A DNA stretch of 64,000 nt from Clostridium_AD sp050717545 (lineage in GTDB: Bacteria; Bacillota; Clostridia; Clostridiales; Clostridiaceae), in NCBI RefSeq assembly GCF_050717545.1, contig NZ_JBOITN010000039.1, forward strand, positions 1 to 64,000. Direction: 5' to 3'. The stretch's first letter is position 1. Every line of letters starts with the position of its first letter. A program made the translations under genes and the position numbers. The notes below the pieces were generated by a model. It worked only from the letters and a program-made list of their open reading frames with translations, had not been told where the DNA came from and ran no database searches. Positions 8,768 to 15,170 of the stretch are shown here, in pieces.

Positions 8768-8899
8768 TTATTTAATTTTCAAATTATTATTAATTGTTTT
8801 TTTATCTTTCTTTGCTTTTTCCAGCGCATCTTTAATAACCTTATCAAGTTTATCTGAAATAATTATCTGTTCAAATCCATTTTCAATTTTACCAGTCAT
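8768..8899 (-). pseudogene. Truncated anti-sigma factor stub (copy 1)
   Basis: ATG 8899 follows the sigma stop codon (8900-8902) with no gap, the coupling typical of ECF sigma/anti-sigma pairs. The 43 residues contain FEQIIISDKLDKVIKDALEK followed by lysine-rich sequence and then a stop. The segment resembles the cytoplasmic N-terminus of DUF4179-type anti-sigma factors (x-x-P/S-D-K-L-D-x-V-I). The membrane helix and extracellular domain are absent, so no sensory function can remain. It might still bind sigma; otherwise it is decay. Confidence 0.6.
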
Positions 8900-9433
8900 C
8901 TATATATACGCCTCACCTAATTCTATTTTCAATATTGCTAAAGCTCTTCTCAAATAAACCTTTACAGTTCCCTCTGGTAAATCAAGAACTTCTGATACTT
9001 GACTAATAGTCATATCTTCAAGATATTTCAATATAACAATACTTTTAAACCCTTCACTTAATTTATCAATTGAATTATAAAGGTCTATATTGCTAGCTAT
9101 TTTAAATTCTGTGTCTAAGCCTTCATCTTTTGTATTACCGATTTTTTTGTAATCTTCAATATAGATTACTTTATTATCATGCTTTAATATGCAGTTACAA
9201 GTATTTATAAGAATTCTAATAATCCATGTGTTAAAGAATTTTGGTATTTTAAGTTCATTCATATTCATGTAAGCCTTATATATGGTTTGACTTACAGCAT
9301 CTAAAGAATTTTGCTCGTTTTTTAAATACGCAAAAGCAATCCTATACATCTTTTCTTTACATGTGTCTATTGATTTGATAAAAGCTTCATCATCTTGCTC
9401 TTGAGTCCTTTTTATTATTATAATTGGGCCCAT
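8900..9433 (-). CDS. ECF-type RNA polymerase sigma factor (copy 1)
   Basis: A 177-residue sigma-70-family protein. Region 2 covers about residues 14-85, with the core-binding and -10 recognition helices around KEKMYRIAFAYLKNEQNSLD and FFNTWIIRILINTC. Region 4 lies at about 118-172, with the helix-turn-helix MTISQVSEVLDLPEGTVKVYL. There is no region 3, as expected for ECF sigmas. ATG 9433 is chosen because AGGAGG lies 7 nt upstream; the longer GTG start at 9439 overlaps the RBS. The gene is coupled to a truncated anti-sigma stub and preceded by a promoter shared with its twin at 10734-11267. Confidence 0.9.
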   Translation of the reverse strand: MGPIIIIKRTQEQDDEAFIKSIDTCKEKMYRIAFAYLKNEQNSLDAVSQTIYKAYMNMNELKIPKFFNTWIIRILINTCNCILKHDNKVIYIEDYKKIGNTKDEGLDTEFKIASNIDLYNSIDKLSEGFKSIVILKYLEDMTISQVSEVLDLPEGTVKVYLRRALAILKIELGEAYI

Positions 9434-9487
9434 TTCCACACCTCCTTTCTTTACCTTATAACACTAATTTTATACTTATAACACTAA

Positions 9488-9517
9488 TTAGATAGTTATA
9501 AGTATAAGAAAGTTACA
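9488..9517 (-). promoter_or_regulatory. Candidate autoregulated ECF promoter (copy 1)
   Basis: On the minus strand TGTAAC is followed after 19 nt by TCTAATTAG, about 55 bp before the sigma start. The same two elements with identical spacing precede the second sigma gene. TGTAAC is a usual -35 for ECF sigmas. Start site inferred, not measured. Confidence 0.6.
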
Positions 9518-9535
9518 ATTTATTTGGATTATTTT

Positions 9536-9563
9536 ACAACAATTTAATCGAAAAAATTGTTGT
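9536..9563. promoter_or_regulatory. Operator-like inverted repeat (copy 1)
   Basis: ACAACAATTT and AAATTGTTGT are perfect 10-bp arms around an 8-nt spacer. They lie between the minus-strand sigma promoter and a plus-strand start (ATG near 9615) that stops after nine codons. A second copy at 11661-11689 precedes a truncated Xre-type repressor, so this is probably that repressor's operator. Confidence 0.5.
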
Positions 9564-9655
9564 ATTTTGCTTTATTTTACAACATTATAGGTAATAAAGA
9601 GAAGTGCAGAAATATGTATGAATTTATAAAAGAATATGAAAAGTGAAGGAAAATA

Positions 9656-9681
9656 GCCTAACGTAAGTGTTAGACTTTTTT
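9656..9681 (+). terminator. Small intrinsic terminator
   Basis: CTAAC, a 6-nt loop and GTTAG are followed by ACTTTTTT, 20 bp after the nine-codon truncated ORF. The stem is short. Confidence 0.45.
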
Positions 9682-9692
9682 GAAAGCAAAGT

Positions 9693-9726
9693 GAAAGTGT
9701 AACACAAGTGTAATTGAGTTAATTTC
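9693..9726. repeat. Diverged copy of the 1247-1278 hairpin
   Basis: GAAAGTGTAACACAAGTGTA and the following bases are nearly the same as the terminator at 1247-1278, with a 2-bp insertion and two changes that weaken the right arm. Its recurrence 8.4 kb away suggests a dispersed repeat or a duplicated gene end. Confidence 0.6.
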
Positions 9727-9757
9727 AAAAACATAGTAAAATTCAATATAATTAATA

Positions 9758-9806
9758 AAAGCAATAACTCCAAAGATATAAGCTTATATCTTTGGGCTAT
9801 TGCTTT
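9758..9806. terminator. Strong two-part hairpin
   Basis: AAAGCAATA pairs with TATTGCTTT, and CCAAAGATATAAG pairs with CTTATATCTTTGG, forming one long stem with a small bulge. It is well suited to stop transcription from both sides. Confidence 0.6.
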
Positions 9807-9836
9807 GGTAGAATGTTTTAATTAAATCATATATTT

Positions 9837-9935
9837 TTATAAAGTATTTAAAAAATTATTAAATTCATCAGCATTTGTAAAACCTAACTGGGTAGCGTAC
9901 GCTAAAAAAAATGCAGTCCCATAAATATAATTTTT
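9837..9935 (-). pseudogene. C-terminal fragment of an unidentified protein
   Basis: One minus-strand frame reads NYIYGTAFFLAYATQLGFTN and then ADEFNNFLNTL before TAA. The composition looks protein-like and is unlike random AT-rich translation, but there is no start codon or RBS and I cannot place the family. Probably the tail of a decayed gene. Confidence 0.3.
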
Positions 9936-9949
9936 ACTTTGAAAATTTC

Positions 9950-10171
9950 AGAGTTCCCTCTGGTAAATCAATAACTTCTGATATTTGACTATTAGTCAAA
10001 GCTTCAAGATATTTTAATATAACAATACTTTTTAACTTTTAATATGTCGTTACAACACTTTATAAGAATCCTAATAATCCATGTTTTAAAAAAACGTTGC
10101 ATTTTAAGTTCAGTCATATTCATATAAGCCTTATATAATTTCATTTACAGCATCTAAAGAATTTTGTTCAA
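9950..10171 (-). pseudogene. Third, decayed copy of the ECF sigma gene
   Basis: Three blocks match the intact sigma genes in order. The region-4 part (AGTTCCCTCTGGTAAATCAA onward) is followed, after the loss of about 130 bp, by the ATTCTAATAATCCATG-type region-2 block and then by CATTTACAGCATCTAAAGAA. Small deletions break the frame. The spacing shows two internal deletions relative to the twins. Non-functional. Confidence 0.8.
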
Positions 10172-10236
10172 TGTATCAAAAATGACTATATATAGACAAT
10201 TAAAGGTTAAAGAATTAAAATCTTATATAGTTAATC

Positions 10237-10264
10237 AGATACATATAACCTTTTATATGAGCAG
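10237..10264 (-). pseudogene. Minimal spo0A scrap
   Basis: The 28 bp identical to 11469-11496 encode, on the minus strand, the Spo0A segment PAHIKGYMYL. Flanking sequence departs from spo0A at once. It directly abuts the Tn3 transposase remnant. Confidence 0.5.
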
Positions 10265-10395
10265 TTATTGAAAAACTACGTAAAGATAGTGAACTTGTAA
10301 ATGATGCTGATATTAGAAGATTGCCTCCATTAGGTTATGAACATATTAACATTGTGGGTAAATATTCATTTGATTTATTGGAAGAACTTGCAAAC
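10261..10395 (+). pseudogene. Tn3-family transposase C-terminal fragment
   Basis: The plus-strand frame reads AVIEKLRKDSELVNDADIRR and then LPPLGYEHINIVGKYSF. The phrase (L)SPL-x-x-EHIN-x-x-G-x-Y-x-F is the conserved C-terminal signature of Tn3-type (DDE) transposases. Only about 45 residues remain; the frame continues without similarity. With the resolvase remnant at 1-289 it suggests that a Tn3-like element once sat nearby. Confidence 0.7.
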
Positions 10396-10555
10396 CCAAC
10401 TATATTATCAATTTTAGGTGCTGTTTCAGAATATTTATATTTTTCCTTGATAATATTTAAATCATCTTTGTCATCAGTTAATATTTTTTGAAAATAATTA
10501 AATTAATTTGTACATAGCTATAATTTGAACGTTAATGGTATAAATTGTATTTCTT

Positions 10556-10601
10556 ATTGCCGTTTTTGTTCCATTAATACAGATACCCCCTATCGTGCAT
10601 T
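10556..10601 (-). pseudogene. Spo0E gene scrap (copy 2)
   Basis: The sequence matches the last about 16 codons of the intact Spo0E-like gene (8511-8558), including the encoded N-A-R-D-x-x-V-S-I-S-M-E-Q-K-R end, with a few changes. The SQELD motif and everything upstream are deleted, and the scrap is joined to the anti-sigma stub. Confidence 0.7.
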
Positions 10602-10733
10602 GAAGTTATTTAATTTTAAATTATTAATTGTTTTTTTATCTTTCTTTGCTTTTTCCAGGGTATCTTTAATAACTTTATCAAGTTTATCTGAAATTTTTAT
10701 ATGTTCAAAGCCATTTCCCATTTTAGTAGTCAT
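10590..10733 (-). pseudogene. Truncated anti-sigma stub (copy 2), fused to the Spo0E scrap
   Basis: ATG 10733 directly follows the sigma stop. The 47 residues contain FEHIKISDKLDKVIKDTLEK, parallel to copy 1. The frame then crosses a deletion into out-of-frame Spo0E sequence and stops at 10590. Both twins have lost the anti-sigma membrane part at nearly the same point, so the truncation predates the duplication. Confidence 0.6.
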
Positions 10734-11267
10734 CTATATACACTCCTCACCTAATTCTATTTTCAATATTGCTAAAGCTGTTCTCAAATAACCCTTTACA
10801 GTTCCCTCTGGTAAATCAAGAACTTCTGATATTTGATCAATAGTCATGTTTTCAAGATATTTCAATATAACAATACTTTTAAACCCTTCACTTAATTTAT
10901 CAATTGAATTATATAGGTCTACATTGCTAGCTATTTTAAATTCTGTGTCTAAGCTTTCATCTTTTGTATTACCTATTTCTTTGTAATCTTCAATATAGAT
11001 TACTTTATTATCATGCTTTAATATGCAGTTACAAGTATTTATAAGAATTCTAATAATCCATATGTTAAAGAATTTTGGTGTTTTAAGTTCATTCATATTC
11101 ATGTAAGCCTTATATATGGTTTGACTTACAGCGTCTAAAGAATTTTGCTCGTTTTTAAAATACGCAAAAGCAATCCTATACATCTTTTCTTTACATGTGT
11201 CTATTGATTTGATAAAAGCTTCATCATCTTGCTCTTGAGTCCTTTTTATTATTATAGTTGGGTCCAT
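10734..11267 (-). CDS. ECF-type RNA polymerase sigma factor (copy 2)
   Basis: 177 residues, differing from the copy at 8900-9433 at only about 13 positions. Region 2 and region 4 are both complete. The region-4 helix reads MTIDQISEVLDLPEGTVKGY against MTISQVSEVLDLPEGTVKVY in copy 1, so promoter recognition should be shared or very similar. ATG 11267 is chosen by analogy; the RBS (AAGAAGG) is weaker than the AAAGGAGG of copy 1. Neither copy has a stop or frameshift, which contrasts with the decayed genes around them and hints at selection or a recent duplication. Confidence 0.88.
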   Translation of the reverse strand: MDPTIIIKRTQEQDDEAFIKSIDTCKEKMYRIAFAYFKNEQNSLDAVSQTIYKAYMNMNELKTPKFFNIWIIRILINTCNCILKHDNKVIYIEDYKEIGNTKDESLDTEFKIASNVDLYNSIDKLSEGFKSIVILKYLENMTIDQISEVLDLPEGTVKGYLRTALAILKIELGEECI

Positions 11268-11301
11268 TTCCACACCTTCTTTCTTTACCTTATAACACTA
11301 A

Positions 11302-11331
11302 TTAGAGCACTATAAGGTAAAGAAAGTTACA
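11302..11331 (-). promoter_or_regulatory. Candidate autoregulated ECF promoter (copy 2)
   Basis: TGTAAC and TCTAATTAG with the same 19-nt spacing as before copy 1. The spacer differs at several positions while both elements are unchanged, as expected if they are functional. Confidence 0.6.
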
Positions 11332-11410
11332 ATTTATTTGATTATTCTTTATTATATTTGAAAATCACTTTGCTTTATCTATTTCACACACTTATTTATT
11401 ATCTGTTTTA

Positions 11411-11586
11411 TCAACTAATCGGCGGCAAAAGTTCAATTCTATTAACCACCAGGTTTATTTCTTCCACTAGATACATATAACCTTTTATATGAGCAGGTAC
11501 TCATATTTGATGAATAATATCAGTTATTTGAGTAATCATATCAATAGGTTTACTTATATTAATTTTAATTTCATCATTATCATTAT
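11411..11586 (-). pseudogene. spo0A fragment with an internal stop
   Basis: The minus frame reads NDNDEIKINISKPIDMITQI, then TDIIHQI, TGA, VPAHIKGYMYLVEEINLVVN and RIELL before a stop. This is the Spo0A linker and the start of the effector domain, parallel to DMIAQITNIIHEIGVPAHI at 5580-5660. A GGA-to-TGA change explains the internal stop. Both receiver and DNA-recognition helix are missing. It sits between sigma copy 2 and the second operator repeat, where copy 1 has no such insert. Confidence 0.75.
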
Positions 11587-11660
11587 AAGTAAGTTTTTTT
11601 TTACATTATCACTCAACATCTAATAATATCACGTCTAGTCATCGCTATAGGTTATATTTT

Positions 11661-11689
11661 ACAACAATTTAATTGAAAAAAATTGTTGT
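11661..11689. promoter_or_regulatory. Operator-like inverted repeat (copy 2)
   Basis: ACAACAATTT/AAATTGTTGT, as at 9536-9563, 57 bp before the start of the truncated Xre gene. It is followed by four TTTTG repeats (11691-11710) that are absent from copy 1. Confidence 0.55.
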
Positions 11690-11745
11690 GTTTTGTTTTG
11701 TTTTGTTTTGTTGTATTTTAGATAGTAAAGAGGAAGTGTGGAAAT

Positions 11746-11889
11746 ATGTATAAAATTACACTTAAATTACAACAGATGAGAAATCTTAAGCATATGGCAC
11801 AAAAGAGATTAGCATTTTTAGCAAATATATCGCAAGGCCATCCCATTGGAGGTATTTGTTCTCAGTTCTATTCATTTCTAATTCGATAA
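11746..11889 (+). pseudogene. Truncated Xre-family HTH regulator
   Basis: RBS GAGGAAG precedes ATG 11746. The frame reads LKLQQMRNLKHMAQKRLAFL and then ANISQG, the first three helices of an Xre/Cro-type domain, then unrelated sequence to a stop after 47 residues. The truncation falls inside the recognition helix. The matching start in copy 1 (near 9615) is cut after nine codons. Region 11890-12117 shows no gene. Confidence 0.6.
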
Positions 11890-12117
11890 ATTTGTAGCAT
11901 TTAAGCATATTGTAGAAATCAGTACATAAATTATAGTTTTTTAGCCTATTTTAAGAAAAACTCTGGATTATTAATTTTAAAATGCAGTAAAATAGAACCC
12001 ATCTAGGATACACATATCACAAACCATGTGAGCAGCTTCCAAATCAAAAGTAAGCTAATGGTTGGTGTTCCTGGAAATAATGTAGAAGGAATGTAACATA
12101 TATTCCTAAGTGATTAA

Positions 12118-12327
12118 TACGGAAGATTTATAAGAATTTTATTCTTAAATTACCCAGATCATATTTGTGCTAGAACCAATATTGAATGGCTAAAAAGTGT
12201 TATATCTATGGTATCTTTAACCGGAAATCTTTTGATGTTAAGTGATACTATCGAAGATTATAATAAAGAACGGATAAGTATAATCAAGAAAACTCTGCCT
12301 GCACTTACAACAACGGAGTGTACAAAA
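12118..12327 (+). pseudogene. Glycoside hydrolase C-terminal remnant (GH36/alpha-galactosidase-like)
   Basis: The frame reads NYPDHICARTNIEWLKSVIS, then MVSLTGNLLMLSD, then YNKERISIIKKTLPAL. The pattern N-D-P-D-H-x-x-x-R-x-x-x-E-W...SL-x-G-x-x-M-L-S-D...ER-x-x-x-I-K-x-x-LP is that of clan GH-D enzymes near the end of the catalytic barrel. An upstream stop (12115) and the missing N-terminal bulk show a fragment. The family call rests on remembered motif patterns. Confidence 0.5.
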
Positions 12328-12352
12328 AATAAGTTAGTTTCATCACTTATTA
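12322..12352 (-). terminator. Terminator of the methyltransferase/MTHFR gene
   Basis: On the minus strand AATAAGT, a 9-nt loop and ACTTATT are followed by TTTTTT. It overlaps the stop codon region of the 12343 gene. Confidence 0.55.
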
Positions 12353-14106
12353 ATATTTCCTATATTCTTAACAATCTCAGAAATAATATCTATTCTTTTA
12401 AACGGGGTCATAAGATAATATCCATCTACATAAGGATAGATTTCCTGTGCAATATCAGTAGATATTTTAACTGCTAAAATGCTCGCTTCTTCTTTTGAAA
12501 TATCCTTGTATTGATCCATAATTTCCTCTGAAACATTTATCCCTGATATTTCATTATTCATAAAGCAAGCATTTTTATAACTTACAATGGGAAAAATTCC
12601 ACCTAGAATTTTAGCAGGCAACTCAGCATGTGCTAGTTTTAAATTTTCTACAGCTTGCTTTGATAAAATGGGCTGCGTTAAAAACATAGTAACTCCATTT
12701 TCTATTTTCTTTCTTGCATGCAATAGTTGGCTATCAAAATTTATAGCATTTAAATTTAAAGCTGCGCAGATATTAAATGGAGCTTTAAATGTTTTTTCAT
12801 TTAAATTAGTTATATAACTTGCAAGTATTGCAGAATTAAAACTGAACATTGCCTTAACCTCATCGCGCTGTGCCGTAGGCACCGGGTCCCCAGTTACCAC
12901 TAAAACGTTATTTATCCCCTCAATGCTTAGCCCTAAAAGAAGCGCTTTTGTTGCATTAATGTTTCTATCACGGCATGTCATATGAGGAATAGTTGTTATG
13001 CCCAGTTCTCTTTTTAACTTACAAGCTAGCAAGCTACTATCTACCCTTACTCTTGCAATTGGGCAATCTGCGATGGTTATAGCATCTACCCCTTGCTCAT
13101 TAAGAGTTTTAGCACTATTCATAAAAAAGTCTATTTCTGTGTCAAGTGGTGGATCTAATTCTACCGCAATAATTTTTTTACCAATCCTGATTTTTTCTAA
13201 AAGAAGGTTTTTAACAATCAATTTCTCAATCTTAGTTTTCTGAACTTTCACCCTTGGAATAATTTCGCCCATTGATAACCTTTCGATATTTTCAACAGTT
13301 TCCCTAATAAATTCCGGGGTTGTACCACAACAACCCCCTAAAATAGCAACACCTTCTTTGGCTATTTCTATCATTTGCAAAGCAAAATATTCTTTAGTAT
13401 TATTGAAAGTAGTACGATTATTTACTATTGTCGGATACCCGGAGTTTGGCATAATCGATATGGTTTTATTTTCTATATTAAGAGTTTTAATGTATTTTAG
13501 TAAGTGATACGGCCCAGAAAAACAGTTAAATCCACATGCATCTATAGTTTTCATCTTTGAAATTTTCTCTATAAACTTTTCACCAGATCTACCAATCCTT
13601 GTAATACCTTCTGGCGAAACAGCAAATTCCATTAAAATATATGCATTCGGATTTTTCTCTTTAATATACCTTGAAATCTCAGGAAGATACTCATCACTAC
13701 TAAATGTTTCAAATATGAAATGTGTTGCTCCTAGATCTAAATATACATCTACTATTTCCTTAAATGCATCCCATAAATCTAGCATTTCTAAAAATGGGAT
13801 TGGACCAATATCTGCAAAAACTAAAACATCAGTGCCACGTGAGGCCTCCTTAGCTATTTCATAACCTTTCACAATAACCTCTTTAACTGTGTCAAAATCA
13901 CATTCAAGGCTAATTTTATTAGCTTCAAATGTATTAGTTCTAATGGCCCTAGAACCTGCATTTATATATTCCTTATGTATATTCAGTATGGTATTTCTAT
14001 CATAAATATTTGCAAGTTCGCATTTAGATAATGGATCTTTACAAATACTTGCATAATATGTGCCCATTGCACCATCAAAAATTAATGGCTTACCTTTAAT
14101 ATTCAT
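12343..14106 (-). CDS. Bifunctional homocysteine S-methyltransferase / 5,10-methylenetetrahydrofolate reductase
   Basis: A 587-residue fusion of the YitJ type. Residues 1-290 form the zinc-dependent methyltransferase barrel, starting FDGAMGT and carrying the three zinc cysteines C195 (GFNCFSG) and C259/C260 (GGCCGT). Residues about 300-587 form the FAD-dependent MTHFR barrel (ELDPPLDTEID; TGDPVP). Together they would reduce methylene-THF and pass a methyl group to homocysteine to give methionine. RBS GGGAGGTGG precedes ATG. There is no S-box SAM riboswitch in the 200 bp upstream. Its position next to the glycine cleavage genes, which make methylene-THF, fits one-carbon metabolism. Confidence 0.9.
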   Translation of the reverse strand: MNIKGKPLIFDGAMGTYYASICKDPLSKCELANIYDRNTILNIHKEYINAGSRAIRTNTFEANKISLECDFDTVKEVIVKGYEIAKEASRGTDVLVFADIGPIPFLEMLDLWDAFKEIVDVYLDLGATHFIFETFSSDEYLPEISRYIKEKNPNAYILMEFAVSPEGITRIGRSGEKFIEKISKMKTIDACGFNCFSGPYHLLKYIKTLNIENKTISIMPNSGYPTIVNNRTTFNNTKEYFALQMIEIAKEGVAILGGCCGTTPEFIRETVENIERLSMGEIIPRVKVQKTKIEKLIVKNLLLEKIRIGKKIIAVELDPPLDTEIDFFMNSAKTLNEQGVDAITIADCPIARVRVDSSLLACKLKRELGITTIPHMTCRDRNINATKALLLGLSIEGINNVLVVTGDPVPTAQRDEVKAMFSFNSAILASYITNLNEKTFKAPFNICAALNLNAINFDSQLLHARKKIENGVTMFLTQPILSKQAVENLKLAHAELPAKILGGIFPIVSYKNACFMNNEISGINVSEEIMDQYKDISKEEASILAVKISTDIAQEIYPYVDGYYLMTPFKRIDIISEIVKNIGNINK

Positions 14107-14227
14107 ATATTTCCACCTCCCTCAAAATAAAATTATCTAATTTTCTTTTAAACCACGAAATTATATTTAGACTAATCATATCAAATAACAGAACATTAAT
14201 CTATATATAATATTATATATCAAAATA

Positions 14228-14285
14228 ATAAAAACCAGCGAAAACTAATCATAAAAAGATTAAATTTTCCTGGTTATTTTTTTAT
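14228..14285 (-). terminator. Terminator downstream of surE
   Basis: AACCAG and CTGGTT close an extended stem (AATTTAATC against GATTA within it). On the minus strand it is followed by TTTTATTATTTT. It separates surE from the methyltransferase gene. Confidence 0.6.
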
Positions 14286-14306
14286 AATTATACCACTAAA
14301 CTTTCC

Positions 14307-15068
14307 TTAGAACCACTGACTAACCGCATTTAATATTTTATAATTAGTTAAATCATAATGAAGTGGAGTCACCGTAACATATCCCTCTTTGTGATATATT
14401 GTGTCTGAATGTTGCTCATGTTTATCTATTAATTCACCTTTAATTTTATACTGAGTCTCATTATTTCCTACAATTGATTGTATATAAGTATTGTTATACA
14501 ATCTACTGCCAACTTTACATACTTTAATTCCCTTTATCTCATTCTGCTTTAGCATGGGAATATTCACATTCAATACAATATTATTTCCAATATTATTTTC
14601 TTTAGCCTTTAGCAGTATTTGACCAGCATATTTCGCTGCCATTTCATAACTTTCCTCATTTTCAGTATTTTGCAAAATTTCCATAGAAATCGCCATAGCC
14701 GGTATTTCATAAATAGTTCCTTCAATAGCTGCAGAAACTGTACCAGAATATAGGACATCTGTGCCTAAATTTAACCCCTTATTAATTCCTGATACTACCA
14801 TATCTATCTTATCATTAACAAGCTTATTAATTGCAATTTTTACACAATCAGCAGGTGTTCCATCAACGCTGAAAGCTTTTGACTTTAATCCGGCAAGCTT
14901 CATTTCTCTCACAACAAGTGGCCTTGTAAGTGTTATTGAATGCCCACACGCACTTCGCTCTGAATTTGGTGCTACGATGATTACTTCATGATTCTTTTCA
15001 AGTTCCTTAGCTAAAGCATATATTCCTTTTGCATTTATACCATCGTCGTTTGTAATCAGCAATCTCAT
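14307..15068 (-). CDS. surE: 5'/3'-nucleotidase SurE
   Basis: A metal-dependent phosphatase acting on nucleoside 5'- and 3'-monophosphates. The start MRLLITNDDG contains the metal-binding DD pair at residues 8-9. The other family blocks are APNSERSACGHSIT, DGTPADCVKIA, SGINKGLNLG and YSGTVSAAIEG. ATG 15068 is chosen because GGGGGAA lies just upstream and because the N-terminus then matches the family; a frame extension to 15086 is not needed. At 253 residues the length is normal. It lies downstream of the gcv operon on the same strand, with 103 bp between. Confidence 0.93.
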   Translation of the reverse strand: MRLLITNDDGINAKGIYALAKELEKNHEVIIVAPNSERSACGHSITLTRPLVVREMKLAGLKSKAFSVDGTPADCVKIAINKLVNDKIDMVVSGINKGLNLGTDVLYSGTVSAAIEGTIYEIPAMAISMEILQNTENEESYEMAAKYAGQILLKAKENNIGNNIVLNVNIPMLKQNEIKGIKVCKVGSRLYNNTYIQSIVGNNETQYKIKGELIDKHEQHSDTIYHKEGYVTVTPLHYDLTNYKILNAVSQWF

Positions 15069-15170
15069 TTTTATTCCCCCAATCATTTACTAACATATTA
15101 TTAATTAATTTTATTATAACAAAACATGGTTCAGTGAGATACAAAAGATTTTAATATAATAACAATTACT

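Noticed and set aside
10525..10791. 88-codon plus-strand ORF
   Set aside because: It is the antisense of the sigma end, anti-sigma stub and Spo0E scrap, which have family support on the minus strand.
14107..14306. SAM (S-box) riboswitch before the methionine gene
   Set aside because: The spacer is short, holds the surE terminator, and lacks the conserved S-box segments.
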